A stretch of DNA of 28,498 nt from Clostridiales bacterium UBA7103 (GCA_002493305.1 DKYJ01000054.1:1601-30098), one strand, 5' to 3'. Positions 1 through 7,340 are shown, counted from the first letter of the stretch. Notes: a model not told the origin generated them from the sequence alone. Translations and numbers: made by a program.

Positions 1-468
1 ACGGCCGCCGCACTTGACCTTGATGCCGCGGGCGCCCATTCTCATGGCACGTCCCATGGCGTTCTTCATGGCGCGGCGGAAGCCTATGCGCTTTTCAAGC
101 TGCTGGGCAATGTTCTCAGCGACGAGCTGAGCGTTGGTGTCAGGGGTGCGAACCTCAACGATGGAGATGGCGACAGGCTTGCCGACCAGCTTCTCCACCT
201 CAAGGCGGAGCCGCTCTATCTCCTGACCGCCCTTGCCGATGACGACACCGGGTCTGGAGCAGTGGATATAAATGCGGATCTTCGCGGAATCGCGCTCTAT
301 CTCGATGGTGGGGACACCGGCGGAATAGAGGGCTTTCTTCAGATACTGACGGATCTTGTAGTCCTCGACTATCAGATCGCCGACTTTGTCTTCTCTGGCG
401 TACCATCTGGAATCCCAGTCCTTGATAACGCCGACTCTAAGTCCATGGGGATTAACTTTCTGACCCAT
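1..468 (-). CDS. rpsC: 30S ribosomal protein S3 (partial, C-terminus off the window)
   Basis: S3 binds the head of the small ribosomal subunit and helps form the mRNA entry channel. The first 156 codons are visible, starting MGQKVNPHGLRVGV at an ATG (468-466) with a GGAGG ribosome binding site 7 nt upstream. The KH-domain GxxG loop is clear as VVIGKGGQEIERLR at about residues 76-89, and the visible part ends at RGIKVKCGGR. The gene is the most promoter-distal of those shown in the S10 operon, 17 nt after rplV. About 60 to 65 C-terminal residues, judging from usual S3 length, lie beyond the left edge; this is truncation by the window, not a broken gene. Confidence 0.97.
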   Translation of the reverse strand, partial: MGQKVNPHGLRVGVIKDWDSRWYAREDKVGDLIVEDYKIRQYLKKALYSAGVPTIEIERDSAKIRIYIHCSRPGVVIGKGGQEIERLRLEVEKLVGKPVAISIVEVRTPDTNAQLVAENIAQQLEKRIGFRRAMKNAMGRAMRMGARGIKVKCGGR

Positions 469-485
469 AATTCTGCCTCCTTCCC

Positions 486-833
486 TTAATCTCTCTCAGC
501 CACGGCGATAACGATGTGGCTGGTGCGCTTGTTGATGCGGTACATACGGCCCTGAGCTCTGGGCATGCCCCTCTTGAGGATGGGGCCGGCGTTTGCATAG
601 GTCTGGCAAACATAGAGCTTCTCGGGATCCATTTCAAAGTTGTTCTCAGCATTGGCCATGGCGCTCTTGAGAACCTTGATCATCAGCTCACAGCCGGCCT
701 TGGGAGTGTTCTCCATCAGGGCCATGGCAAGCTTTGCGTCCTTGCCGCGGATCATGTTGCAGATGATCTCAACCTTGCGGGGAGAAATACGGGCGTATTT
801 GTGCTCCGCACGGGCAATTTTCTTCTCGTCCAT
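486..833 (-). CDS. rplV: 50S ribosomal protein L22
   Basis: L22 binds 23S rRNA and its long beta-hairpin lines the peptide exit tunnel. The 115-aa product has the usual bacterial length and the family landmarks: ARAEHKYARISPRKV near the N-terminus, then LLxSAxANAENN-like KVLKSAMANAENNFEM, and the tunnel hairpin region GPILKRGMPRAQGRMYRINKRTSH at about residues 83-106. It starts MDEKKIARAE with a GGAGG site just upstream and sits 12 nt after rpsS in the S10 operon. Nothing unusual is visible. Confidence 0.97.
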   Translation of the reverse strand: MDEKKIARAEHKYARISPRKVEIICNMIRGKDAKLAMALMENTPKAGCELMIKVLKSAMANAENNFEMDPEKLYVCQTYANAGPILKRGMPRAQGRMYRINKRTSHIVIAVAERD

Positions 834-845
834 TTTCTCTCCTCC

Positions 846-1118
846 TTACTTGCCGGTCTTGCTGCCGGCGTGACCGCGGAAGGTACGGGTGGGGGCGAAC
901 TCGCCCAGCTTGTGCCCGACCATATCCTCAGTGACATACACAGGCACATGACGGCGACCGTCATGGACAGCGATGGTGTGTCCCACAAAGGACGGGAAAA
1001 TAGTAGAAGAACGGGACCAGGTCTTGATGACCTGCTTGTTGCCGCTCTGATTCATTTCATCGACTCTCTTCAGCAGCTCGGGAGCAGCGAAGGGGCCTTT
1101 CTTGATACTTCTGCTCAT
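846..1118 (-). CDS. rpsS: 30S ribosomal protein S19
   Basis: S19 binds 16S rRNA with S13 at the head of the small subunit. The 90-aa product starts MSRSIKKGPFAAPELLKR and carries the conserved TWSRSSTIFPSFVGHTIAVHDG stretch (about residues 35-56; quoted in part as SRSSTIFPSFVGH) and the C-terminal GHKLGEFAPTRTFRGH. Length and order match the family. It lies between rplB (14 nt) and rplV (12 nt), as in nearly all bacterial S10 operons. Confidence 0.97.
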   Translation of the reverse strand: MSRSIKKGPFAAPELLKRVDEMNQSGNKQVIKTWSRSSTIFPSFVGHTIAVHDGRRHVPVYVTEDMVGHKLGEFAPTRTFRGHAGSKTGK

Positions 1119-1132
1119 TAACTATTCCCTCC

Positions 1133-1969
1133 TTACTTCGCGTTGCGGCGCTTGACTATGAACTTATCGGTGCGGTTCTTAGTCTTGCGGGTCTTGTAAC
1201 CAAGCGCGGGCTTGCCCCAAGGTGTTACAGGGCCGGGACGACCCACAGGGGACTTGCCTTCGCCGCCGCCGTGGGGGTGGTCGCAGGGGTTCATAACAGA
1301 GCCGCGCACGGTGGGACGCACGCCCATGTGACGCTTGCGGCCGGCCTTGCCTAGATGAATATTGGCGTGGTCGATGTTGCCGACCTGACCGATGGTGGCG
1401 ATGCACTCCATGCGAACCTTGCGGAACTCGCCGGAGGGCAGTCGGATGGTGGCCATACCGTTTTCCTTGGCCATGAGCTGAGCGGCGACGCCGGCGCTGC
1501 GGACAAGCTGCGCGCCCTTGCCGGGATAGAGCTCGATGTTGTGGATAACGGTACCCACGGGGATATTTGCCAGAGGCAGGGCGTTGCCGGGCTTGATATC
1601 GGCAGCAGGGGAGGACACTATGGTGTCACCGGCGGCCAGACCCACAGGGGCGAGAATGTAACGGCGCTCGCCGTCCTCATACTCGCACAGGGCGATGAAC
1701 GCGCTGCGGTTGGGGTCATACTCAAGGCGGAGGACCTTGGCGGTCATCTCGGTCTTGTTGCGCTTGAAGTCGATAACGCGGTACTTCTGACGGTTGCCGC
1801 CGCCCTGATGGCGGACGGTGATGCGGCCATAGTTATTACGGCCGGAGTTCTTCTTGAGAACCTCTACCAGAGACTTCTCGGGCTTGACATGCTTCTCAAC
1901 ACCGTCAAAGCCGGAGACGGTCATCTGTCTCCTTGCAGGAGTAGTCGGGCGATAAGTTTTAATAGACAT
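1133..1969 (-). CDS. rplB: 50S ribosomal protein L2
   Basis: L2 is a primary 23S rRNA binding protein needed for subunit joining and the peptidyl transferase centre. The 278-aa product starts MSIKTYRPTTPARRQMT and has the OB-like region GRNNYGRITVRHQGGG at about residues 43-58 and the diagnostic C-terminal MNPCDHPHGGGEGKSPVGR, which includes the histidine near the catalytic centre. Length is standard. It follows rplW after 14 nt in the operon, with an AGGAG-type site upstream. Confidence 0.98.
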   Translation of the reverse strand: MSIKTYRPTTPARRQMTVSGFDGVEKHVKPEKSLVEVLKKNSGRNNYGRITVRHQGGGNRQKYRVIDFKRNKTEMTAKVLRLEYDPNRSAFIALCEYEDGERRYILAPVGLAAGDTIVSSPAADIKPGNALPLANIPVGTVIHNIELYPGKGAQLVRSAGVAAQLMAKENGMATIRLPSGEFRKVRMECIATIGQVGNIDHANIHLGKAGRKRHMGVRPTVRGSVMNPCDHPHGGGEGKSPVGRPGPVTPWGKPALGYKTRKTKNRTDKFIVKRRNAK

Positions 1970-1983
1970 ACTTTACTCCTCCC

Positions 1984-2280
1984 TTAGACCATGCCTTCAA
2001 AAAGCTCGATGCTCTTGGAGTCGGCGCTGAGCTTAACGACGGCTTTCTTCCAGGAGGCGGTCTTGCCCATGGGATATGCGCCGGTGCGCTTTGCCTTGCC
2101 CATGACATTCAGGGTGGTGACCTTGATAACGGTCACGCCGAAGATCTCCTCGATGGCCTTTTTGATTTCCACCTTGTTTGCGTCCTTGGCGACCTCAAAA
2201 GCGTACTTTTTGATGTCCAGATCCTCCATGGACTGCTCGGTGATGATGGGGCGAATGATGATATCGTATGCGGTTTTCAT
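1984..2280 (-). CDS. rplW: 50S ribosomal protein L23
   Basis: L23 sits at the exit of the peptide tunnel and is the docking site for trigger factor and SRP. The 98-aa product starts MKTAYDIIIRPIITEQSM and contains KYAFEVAKDANKVEIKKAIE and the KRTGAYPMGKTASWKKAVV loop typical of bacterial L23. Its start codon overlaps the rplD stop codon by one base (TGATG junction at 2278-2282), which suggests translational coupling to L4. Confidence 0.97.
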   Translation of the reverse strand: MKTAYDIIIRPIITEQSMEDLDIKKYAFEVAKDANKVEIKKAIEEIFGVTVIKVTTLNVMGKAKRTGAYPMGKTASWKKAVVKLSADSKSIELFEGMV

Positions 2281-2903
2281 CAGGCGTACACCTCCTCGAT
2301 CTTTTCCAGAGCGGCCTTGTCCACAACCAGCTTGCCGTTGGTGAGGATCATGTAGGGGCTGAGGATGGTGGCGATGGTGGTGTTCACGCCCTCGATGTTG
2401 CGGGCAGACTTGACGACCATTTCATCCACGTTCTCGGTGACTACAAGAGCCTTGCCCTCTACGCCCAGCTTGCTGAGGAAGGCTTTGAAAGCCTTGGTCT
2501 TGATCTCATCGACCTTCAGGCCGTCAACGACAAGGATCTCGTTCTCGGCGGCCTTGGCGGAGAGTGCGGACTTGAGGGCGATGCGCTTGACCTTCTTATT
2601 GAGGGTGTAGCTGTAATCTCTGGGCTTGGGAGCAAAGGCTACGCCGCCGTGGTACCACACGGGGGAGCCGGCATAGCCGGCGCGGGCGCGGCCGGTGCCC
2701 TTCTGGCGCCAGGGCTTTCTGGTGGTGTAGGAAACCTCACCCTTGGTGAGTGCGCTCTGGGTGCCCTGACGGCAGTTCGCCAGATGATTCTTAACGGAAT
2801 CATGCAGGACACTCTTGTTCGGCTCGATGCCGAAGATGGCCTCGGAGAGCTCGATCTCGCCGATCTTCTCGCCTGCCATATTGTACAGATTAGCTTTAGG
2901 CAT
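2280..2903 (-). CDS. rplD: 50S ribosomal protein L4
   Basis: L4 binds 23S rRNA and its loop reaches into the exit tunnel; in gammaproteobacteria it also represses the S10 operon through the leader RNA. The 207-aa product has the tunnel loop signature RKPWRQKGTGRARAGYAGSP (about residues 62-81), followed by a conserved RALKSALS-like segment (RIALKSALSAKAAE). Length is standard. It begins 19 nt after rplC. Whether this L4 also acts on the long leader at 4098-4398 is an open inference. Confidence 0.97.
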   Translation of the reverse strand: MPKANLYNMAGEKIGEIELSEAIFGIEPNKSVLHDSVKNHLANCRQGTQSALTKGEVSYTTRKPWRQKGTGRARAGYAGSPVWYHGGVAFAPKPRDYSYTLNKKVKRIALKSALSAKAAENEILVVDGLKVDEIKTKAFKAFLSKLGVEGKALVVTENVDEMVVKSARNIEGVNTTIATILSPYMILTNGKLVVDKAALEKIEEVYA

Positions 2904-2922
2904 TTATGCTGCTCTCCTTTCC

Positions 2923-3651
2923 TTACTTTGTACGGGCGGAAGCCTTCTGCGGGTTGACACGAGCAGAGGCCTTCTGCGGGTTGTGGCTGATACCGGCAGC
3001 CTCGCCCTTCTTGACGGGCTGAGTCTTGACGGTGTCCTTGATATAAACTATGCTGCCCTTGGGGCCGGGGACGGCGCCGCGGATAGCCAGAAGGTTGAGC
3101 TCTGCGTCGACCTTGACGATGTCAAGATTCTGGACAGTGACCTGATCAACGCCCATGTGGCCGGCCTGCTTCTTGCCCGGGAAAATACGGGAAGGATCAG
3201 TGCTGGAACCCATGGAACCGGCGTGACGGTGGACAGGGCCGCCGCCGTGGCTGGTGGGGGTGCGGCCCTGGCCGAAGCGCTTTACGACGCCGGCGTAGCC
3301 TTTGCCCTTGCTGATGCCGGTAACATCGACCTTATCACCTTCGGCAAAGATGTCTGCCTTGACGGTGTCGCCGACTTCCAGCTTGCTGCTGTCCTCGAGG
3401 CGGAACTCCTTGAGGTGCTTGACCATGCCCACGCCGGCCTTTTTCAGGTGACCCTGCTCAGGCTGGGAGAGCTTCTTTGCGGCTACTTCTTCATAGCCGA
3501 ACTGGACGGCATTGTAGCCTTCCTTTTCTTCTGTCATCTTGGCGACGACCACGCAGGGGCCTGCCTCGATGACGGTGACGGGAATGACCTTTCCCGCCTC
3601 GTCGAAGATCTGCGTCATGCCGACCTTCTTGCCGATGATGGCTTTCTTCAT
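2923..3651 (-). CDS. rplC: 50S ribosomal protein L3 with a repeated C-terminal tail
   Basis: L3 is an early-assembly 23S rRNA binding protein that reaches toward the peptidyl transferase centre. The product starts MKKAIIGKKVGMTQIFDEAG and contains the family core PTSHGGGPVHRHAGSMGS (about residues 132-149) and the later GKKQAGHMGVDQVTVQNLD. At 242 aa it is longer than the roughly 210 aa typical of bacterial L3. The excess is a basic tail holding a tandem duplication, NPQKASAR-V-NPQKASAR, ending TK. The tail is unlikely to change the core fold. The gene is separated from rpsJ by an unusually long 128-bp gap, with a TAGGAGG site just before its ATG. Confidence 0.97.
   Translation of the reverse strand: MKKAIIGKKVGMTQIFDEAGKVIPVTVIEAGPCVVVAKMTEEKEGYNAVQFGYEEVAAKKLSQPEQGHLKKAGVGMVKHLKEFRLEDSSKLEVGDTVKADIFAEGDKVDVTGISKGKGYAGVVKRFGQGRTPTSHGGGPVHRHAGSMGSSTDPSRIFPGKKQAGHMGVDQVTVQNLDIVKVDAELNLLAIRGAVPGPKGSIVYIKDTVKTQPVKKGEAAGISHNPQKASARVNPQKASARTK
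2932..2982 (-). repeat. 24-nt tandem repeat encoding NPQKASAR twice in rplC
   Basis: Two 24-nt units, 2932-2955 and 2959-2982, are separated by one valine codon and each encodes NPQKASAR near the C-terminus of L3. They differ at only a few bases. The likely origin is an in-frame slippage or recombination duplication in the non-core tail of the protein. Confidence 0.85.
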
Positions 3652-3779
3652 TCTATTTCCTCCTATTGGTTATTGGTTGCCTCGCTTAGTCCGCGGCGAA
3701 CCGCGCCCAGAGGCTGGCAACTTAACCCGTCCGCACTCGCAAGCTGCGGACTATGGGTCATTGACTTTTCGTGCAGAGC
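3652..3779 (-). other. Structured rpsJ-rplC intercistronic region
   Basis: This 128-bp gap breaks an operon whose other gaps are 19 nt or less. Read on the transcribed (minus) strand it can fold into a 7-bp hairpin with arms GTCCGCA and TGCGGAC (plus coordinates 3729-3735 and 3745-3751). A second, larger structure is closed by GTTGCC/GGCAAC (3676-3681 with 3714-3719 region) and has an inner CGCGG-TTCG-CCGCG hairpin at about 3690-3705. No ORF of note and no T-run terminator are seen. It could be a binding site for an operon-encoded protein, a processing site, or an inserted palindromic repeat. Confidence 0.5.
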
Positions 3780-4097
3780 TTAGAGCTTTATCTCTATCTC
3801 GACACCTGCGGGGACTTCAAGGTTCATCAGAGCTTCAACAGTCTTCTGGGTGGGGCTCATGATGTCGATCAGGCGCTTGTGAGTGCGGCGCTCAAACTGC
3901 TCGCGGCTGTCCTTATACTTATGGACGGCGCGCAGGATGGTGACGATCTCGGTCTTAGTGGGCAGGGGAATGGGGCCGGAAACCTTAGCGTCAGTGCGCT
4001 TTGCGGCCTCAACAATAGTCTCTGCCGCCTTGTCGATAAGCTGGTGATCGTAAGCCTTGAGACGGATGCGGATCATGTTCTTGTTAGTGCTTGCCAT
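3780..4097 (-). CDS. rpsJ: 30S ribosomal protein S10
   Basis: S10 is a small-subunit head protein and, as NusE, part of transcription antitermination complexes. The 105-aa product starts MASTNKNMIRIRLKAYDHQ and has the family segments GPIPLPTKTEIVTILRAVHKY (quoted in part as GPIPLPTKTEIVTIL) and SREQFERRTHKRLIDI. It is first in the S10 operon, with an AAAGGAG site 8 nt before ATG. The promoter lies about 300 nt upstream behind a structured leader. Confidence 0.98.
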   Translation of the reverse strand: MASTNKNMIRIRLKAYDHQLIDKAAETIVEAAKRTDAKVSGPIPLPTKTEIVTILRAVHKYKDSREQFERRTHKRLIDIMSPTQKTVEALMNLEVPAGVEIEIKL

Positions 4098-4398
4098 GTG
4101 TTTTCTCCTTTTTCGTACGATTTTTCGGCGGCATTGGGACCGCCTTTTTTAATGCGTACGGATGAGGCATTTTCCTGTACACACAACCGTGCGTATCAGA
4201 CCGGGCCCGAAAAACAAACCGGCTCGAAAAAGCCGGTCTATCCCTGTCCCGCGATATACGCGTGTACCGGATGCCCCAGCCGCCCGATTGCGCACCGAAA
4301 AGCTATCCGGTGCCGGACATACTCCACGGAAGTTACCTCACTCGCGTGAGCAATCTCCCGCTTCATCGCATAATACGCCCATACCTGCGCACAGGCGC
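4098..4398 (-). promoter_or_regulatory. Long structured leader of the S10 operon
   Basis: From the probable start site near 4398 to rpsJ there are about 300 nt of leader without a convincing gene. On the transcribed strand it contains a long hairpin capped by CTCAC-GCGA-GTGAG (plus coordinates 4337-4350, a GNRA loop). It also has a GC stem with arms GCACCG and CGGTGC around 4280-4310 and an intrinsic-terminator-like hairpin at 4210-4237. A GGCGG/CCGCC hairpin (4127-4131 with 4140-4144) is enclosed by two CGTACG palindromes (4114-4119, 4155-4160). A leader of this size with an internal terminator suggests attenuation, perhaps by a ribosomal protein. I do not recognise it as a described class. 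Confidence 0.5.
4210..4237 (-). terminator. Intrinsic terminator-like hairpin inside the S10 leader
   Basis: On the minus strand the arms ACCGGCT (4237-4231) and AGCCGGT (4224-4218) enclose a 6-nt TTTTCG loop and are followed directly by TTGTTTTT. It sits about 160 nt downstream of the S10 promoter and about 115 nt before rpsJ. It is therefore placed as an attenuator rather than an end-of-operon terminator. Confidence 0.6.
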
Positions 4399-4404
4399 TT
4401 ACTT

Positions 4405-4433
4405 AATATACCAGTATAAGCGCCCCGTGTCAA
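4405..4433 (-). promoter_or_regulatory. Sigma-A type promoter of the S10 operon
   Basis: On the minus strand there is a perfect -35 TTGACA (4433-4428), a 17-bp spacer, and a -10 TATATT (4410-4405) preceded by an extended TGG. Transcription would start near 4398. An 8-bp perfect inverted repeat, GGCGCTTA/TAAGCGCC (4394-4401 and 4417-4424), brackets the -10 box and could be an operator. Confidence 0.85.
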
Positions 4434-4559
4434 GAGAAATTTCGTTGTTTTGCAAAAAAATTTTGCTTTATTTTTGTAGATTTGTAACGAAGTTTAATTT
4501 AGCCCGTTTTGCATGAAAAGGGCCTTTTTCAACGTATTTTGACCAATCGTCCGTTTATC

Positions 4560-4588
4560 TTGCTTTTACCCACCGGATGTGATAAGAT
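4560..4588 (+). promoter_or_regulatory. Probable promoter of the DUF6056 gene pair
   Basis: TTGCTT (4560-4565), a 17-bp spacer and TAAGAT (4583-4588) with an extended TGA motif just upstream. Transcription would begin near 4595. That leaves too little room for a ribosome binding site before the first in-frame start codons at 4602 and 4608. The 4434-4560 stretch between the divergent promoters is AT-rich and holds no other feature I can support. Confidence 0.55.
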
Positions 4589-4601
4589 TTTTTAGCACTG
4601 A

Positions 4602-5954
4602 TTGACAATGTTATCTTTTCTGGAGGTGCTGCATACGAAGAAGACGCTTTCCGGCGGCAGAGTCCCTCTGCGGCTTCTGTCCGCCCTTGTATTTATAATA
4701 GTATTGTGCTTTTCGTTTTTGACGCCCATGGTAGCCGATGACTTCTCATATTGCTTCAGCTGGGCGGACAACAGCCGCATACACAGTCTGAGGCAGATAA
4801 TCCCCTCCATGGCGGCGCACAGGGAAGTGACCAACGGGCGTGTCTTTGCCCACGGTATAGTGCAGGCCGTGCTCATCATGCCAAAAGCCGTGTTCAATGT
4901 GCTCAACGCACTCAATGCCGTGCTGCTGCTGGCGCTTATTGGCCGCTGCCTCGGCTGTGAGCCTGGCCGCCGCGCCCTGCTGCTTGCGGTGGGCGCGATG
5001 CTTCTCTGGTGCTTTACCCCTGCCTTCGGTCAGGTGTTTTTGTGGCTGGACGGCGCCGTGAACTATTCCTGGGGCATGTCCGTTTTCCTGCTGTTTTTGT
5101 GGCAGTACATGGCCGCGTATCTGGGCAGGGAGCGCCGCCCCTCGCCTGTGCGGGACATCCTGCTGCTGCCGCTGGCCTTCATCGCCGGGGCTTACTCGGA
5201 AAATGGCTCAATCGCCGCCATATTCATCGCCCTGTGCCTGAGCGCGCTCGTTCTCCGGCGGGATAAGCGTCTGTCCTGGCAGCTTGCGGCGGGGCTTGCG
5301 CTGTCGGTTCTGGGCTTCGTGTTCCTCATGAGCGCCGGAGCCACCCGCGGGCGCTCGGCGGGCTTTGATATAAGCCTGATCGTCAACAATTTTCAGCAGA
5401 TCGTCAGCAAGACCCGCGAGGAGCTGCTGCCGATATACATTATATATGCGCTGTGCTTTGCCCTGTGCCTTGCCTTCAGAGCCGACAGGAAAAAGCTCGT
5501 TCTCTCCGCGGTGCTGGCGCTGGCGGGTATCGGCTCTCTGGCAGCCTTCATTTTCGCGCTGTACTTCACCGGGCGGCATTTCTGCTTCACCGTTGTGTTC
5601 ACGGTGCTGGCCATTCTTATCCTGCTGGACGCCCTGGTTGACAGGAAAAAGCTCCTGCCCGCTCAGCTCCTGTGCGCTGTGACAGCGGTTCTGTTTGCGC
5701 TTGAGCTGTGCCTTGCGGCTGTGGATGTGGGCGCGGTGTTCATGGCCTCCCGTGAGCGCGAGGCCGTTATACAGGCAGCGCTTGACGCCGGTGAGACTGA
5801 CGTTGAGCTGGAGGTCTACCTTCCCTCCACAAAATACGGCGTGGCCTATGACAAATTAAAAGACCTCGACCCAGACCCTGCCAACTGGCCGAATTACAGC
5901 CTTGCCAAATACTACGGGCTCAGCTCCGTGACCGGCGTGGGCTTTGACCGATGA
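4602..5954 (+). CDS. DUF6056-type polytopic membrane protein, first paralog
   Basis: A membrane protein of up to 450 aa with roughly ten or more hydrophobic segments. It matches what I recall of the DUF6056 family: a first membrane segment, then VADDFSYCFSW, an NGRVFAHGIVQ motif, FNVLNALNA, and later AYSENGSIAA. The acidic pair in the first extracytoplasmic loop recalls GT-C glycosyltransferases, so a lipid-linked sugar transferase role is possible but unproven. It is strongly similar along its length to the next gene, 26 bp downstream. The start is uncertain. The GGAGG site (4622-4626) points to codon 4635-4637, which is ACG where the paralog has ATG; in-frame TTG (4602) and ATG (4608) lie upstream of that site without one of their own. 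Confidence 0.8.
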   Translation: MTMLSFLEVLHTKKTLSGGRVPLRLLSALVFIIVLCFSFLTPMVADDFSYCFSWADNSRIHSLRQIIPSMAAHREVTNGRVFAHGIVQAVLIMPKAVFNVLNALNAVLLLALIGRCLGCEPGRRALLLAVGAMLLWCFTPAFGQVFLWLDGAVNYSWGMSVFLLFLWQYMAAYLGRERRPSPVRDILLLPLAFIAGAYSENGSIAAIFIALCLSALVLRRDKRLSWQLAAGLALSVLGFVFLMSAGATRGRSAGFDISLIVNNFQQIVSKTREELLPIYIIYALCFALCLAFRADRKKLVLSAVLALAGIGSLAAFIFALYFTGRHFCFTVVFTVLAILILLDALVDRKKLLPAQLLCAVTAVLFALELCLAAVDVGAVFMASREREAVIQAALDAGETDVELEVYLPSTKYGVAYDKLKDLDPDPANWPNYSLAKYYGLSSVTGVGFDR

Positions 5955-5980
5955 TTTCTGACTGATTTGGGAGGTGCAGC

Positions 5981-7294
5981 ATGAAAAGCACCCTTCGCGG
6001 CAACCGCAGTATTCTGCTGATATTCGGCCTTGTGTTTGCTGTCATATTTATTTTCTCCTCGCTTACGCCCCTCATCGGGGACGATTTTGACTACTGCTTC
6101 AGTTGGGCCGACGGCAGCCGCATGACCAACCTCGGCCAGATTATCCCCTCCATGGCGGCACACAGAGCCACGGTCAACGGGCGCGTTGTCGCGCACAGTA
6201 TCGTGCAGACCCTGCTGATGCTGCCAAAGCCCGTGTTCAACCTGCTCAACGCGCTCAACGCCATGCTGCTGACGGCACTTTTCGCTCGCTGCCTTGAAAA
6301 GGAGCACCGGGCGCTGCTTCTTGTGATCGGCGCGTTCATGGTCTGGTGCTTCATGCCGTTTTTCGGGGAGATTTTTCTCTGGCTGGACGGCTCGGTAAAC
6401 TATTCCTGGGGCATGAGCATTTTTCTGCTGTTCCTCTGGCCGTATATCGCCGTGTTTATGGGGAAGGAACGCCACCGCTCCACCGTTAGGGATCTGCTGC
6501 TTGTGCTGCTCGCCTTCTTTGCCGGGGCCTATTCGGAAAACGGCTCCATTGCGGTCATATTTGCCGCCGCGTGCCTCAGCGCAATGATCCTCCTGCGGGA
6601 CAGACGCCTGCCCTGGCAGCTTACGGCGGGGCTAGTGCTGGCGGTTCTGGGCTTTGTGTTTCTCATGAGCGCCGGGGCCACCCGTGGCCGCGGTGCACCG
6701 CTGAGCTTTTCCCATCTGGGGCATAATCTGTATGACATTGTCGCTCTTACCAAGGAGCTTATTCTTCCGCTGCTTATCATATATGCCGTGCTCGTCTGTC
6801 TGTGCCTCGTGTTCAAAACGGACAGGAAAAAGCTGGCGCTGTCCATCGTGCTGGTGCTGGCGGGGTTTGGCTCGCTGGCGGCTTTTGTCTTTGCGCTGTA
6901 TTTTGAGGGGCGGCACTTCTGCTTTACGGTGATATTCCTTGTGCTGGCAAGCCTTATCCTTATGGATGCTCTGGCCGGCGCCGGCAAGCGGCTGCCCTCG
7001 CTGCTCCTGTGCGCGGCGCTCTCCGTGCTGTTTGCCGTTGAGTTTACCCTCGGCGCCGCCGACATCGCTATCACATACAAGCTCTCCCGGGAGCGGGAAG
7101 CGGCGATACAGACTGCGCTGGATAACGGCGAAACAGATATAGCGCTGGATGTTTTCCTCTCCACCACGGATTACTGCCCGGTTCGCTATAACATGGATCT
7201 TGCGGACGATTCGGTGGCCTGGCCGAACATAAACATGGCCCGTTACTACGGGTTCAACTCCGTGATCGGCTCTGGCTACGACCGGCAGCGATAG
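5981..7294 (+). CDS. DUF6056-type polytopic membrane protein, second paralog
   Basis: A 437-aa membrane protein, paralog of the preceding gene, with the same order of landmarks: N-terminal membrane segment, IGDDFDYCFSWADGSR, NGRVVAHSIVQTLL, FNLLNALNA, WLDGSVNYSWGM, AYSENGSIAV and a C-terminal soluble stretch ending GSGYDRQR. The start is clear: GGGAGG 6 nt before ATG at 5981. It is probably cotranscribed with the first copy and ends at the 7341-7370 terminator. The DUF6056 assignment is from memory of the motif pattern. Function is unknown; a GT-C-like transferase acting at the outer face of the membrane is one possibility. Confidence 0.82.
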   Translation: MKSTLRGNRSILLIFGLVFAVIFIFSSLTPLIGDDFDYCFSWADGSRMTNLGQIIPSMAAHRATVNGRVVAHSIVQTLLMLPKPVFNLLNALNAMLLTALFARCLEKEHRALLLVIGAFMVWCFMPFFGEIFLWLDGSVNYSWGMSIFLLFLWPYIAVFMGKERHRSTVRDLLLVLLAFFAGAYSENGSIAVIFAAACLSAMILLRDRRLPWQLTAGLVLAVLGFVFLMSAGATRGRGAPLSFSHLGHNLYDIVALTKELILPLLIIYAVLVCLCLVFKTDRKKLALSIVLVLAGFGSLAAFVFALYFEGRHFCFTVIFLVLASLILMDALAGAGKRLPSLLLCAALSVLFAVEFTLGAADIAITYKLSREREAAIQTALDNGETDIALDVFLSTTDYCPVRYNMDLADDSVAWPNINMARYYGFNSVIGSGYDRQR

Positions 7295-7340
7295 CCGATA
7301 TTGGATAATAAAAGCCTGCCCCATTGGTTGGGACAAGCTG

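Noticed and set aside
516..1121. Long plus-strand open frames opposite the ribosomal genes
   Set aside because: They mirror strongly conserved minus-strand genes and have no promoter, ribosome binding site or family resemblance.
4503..4535. Plus-strand hairpin GCCC..GGGC with CTTTTTC as a terminator
   Set aside because: The stem is short and bulged, and no plus-strand gene lies upstream of it. It is likely incidental in an AT-rich divergent promoter region.
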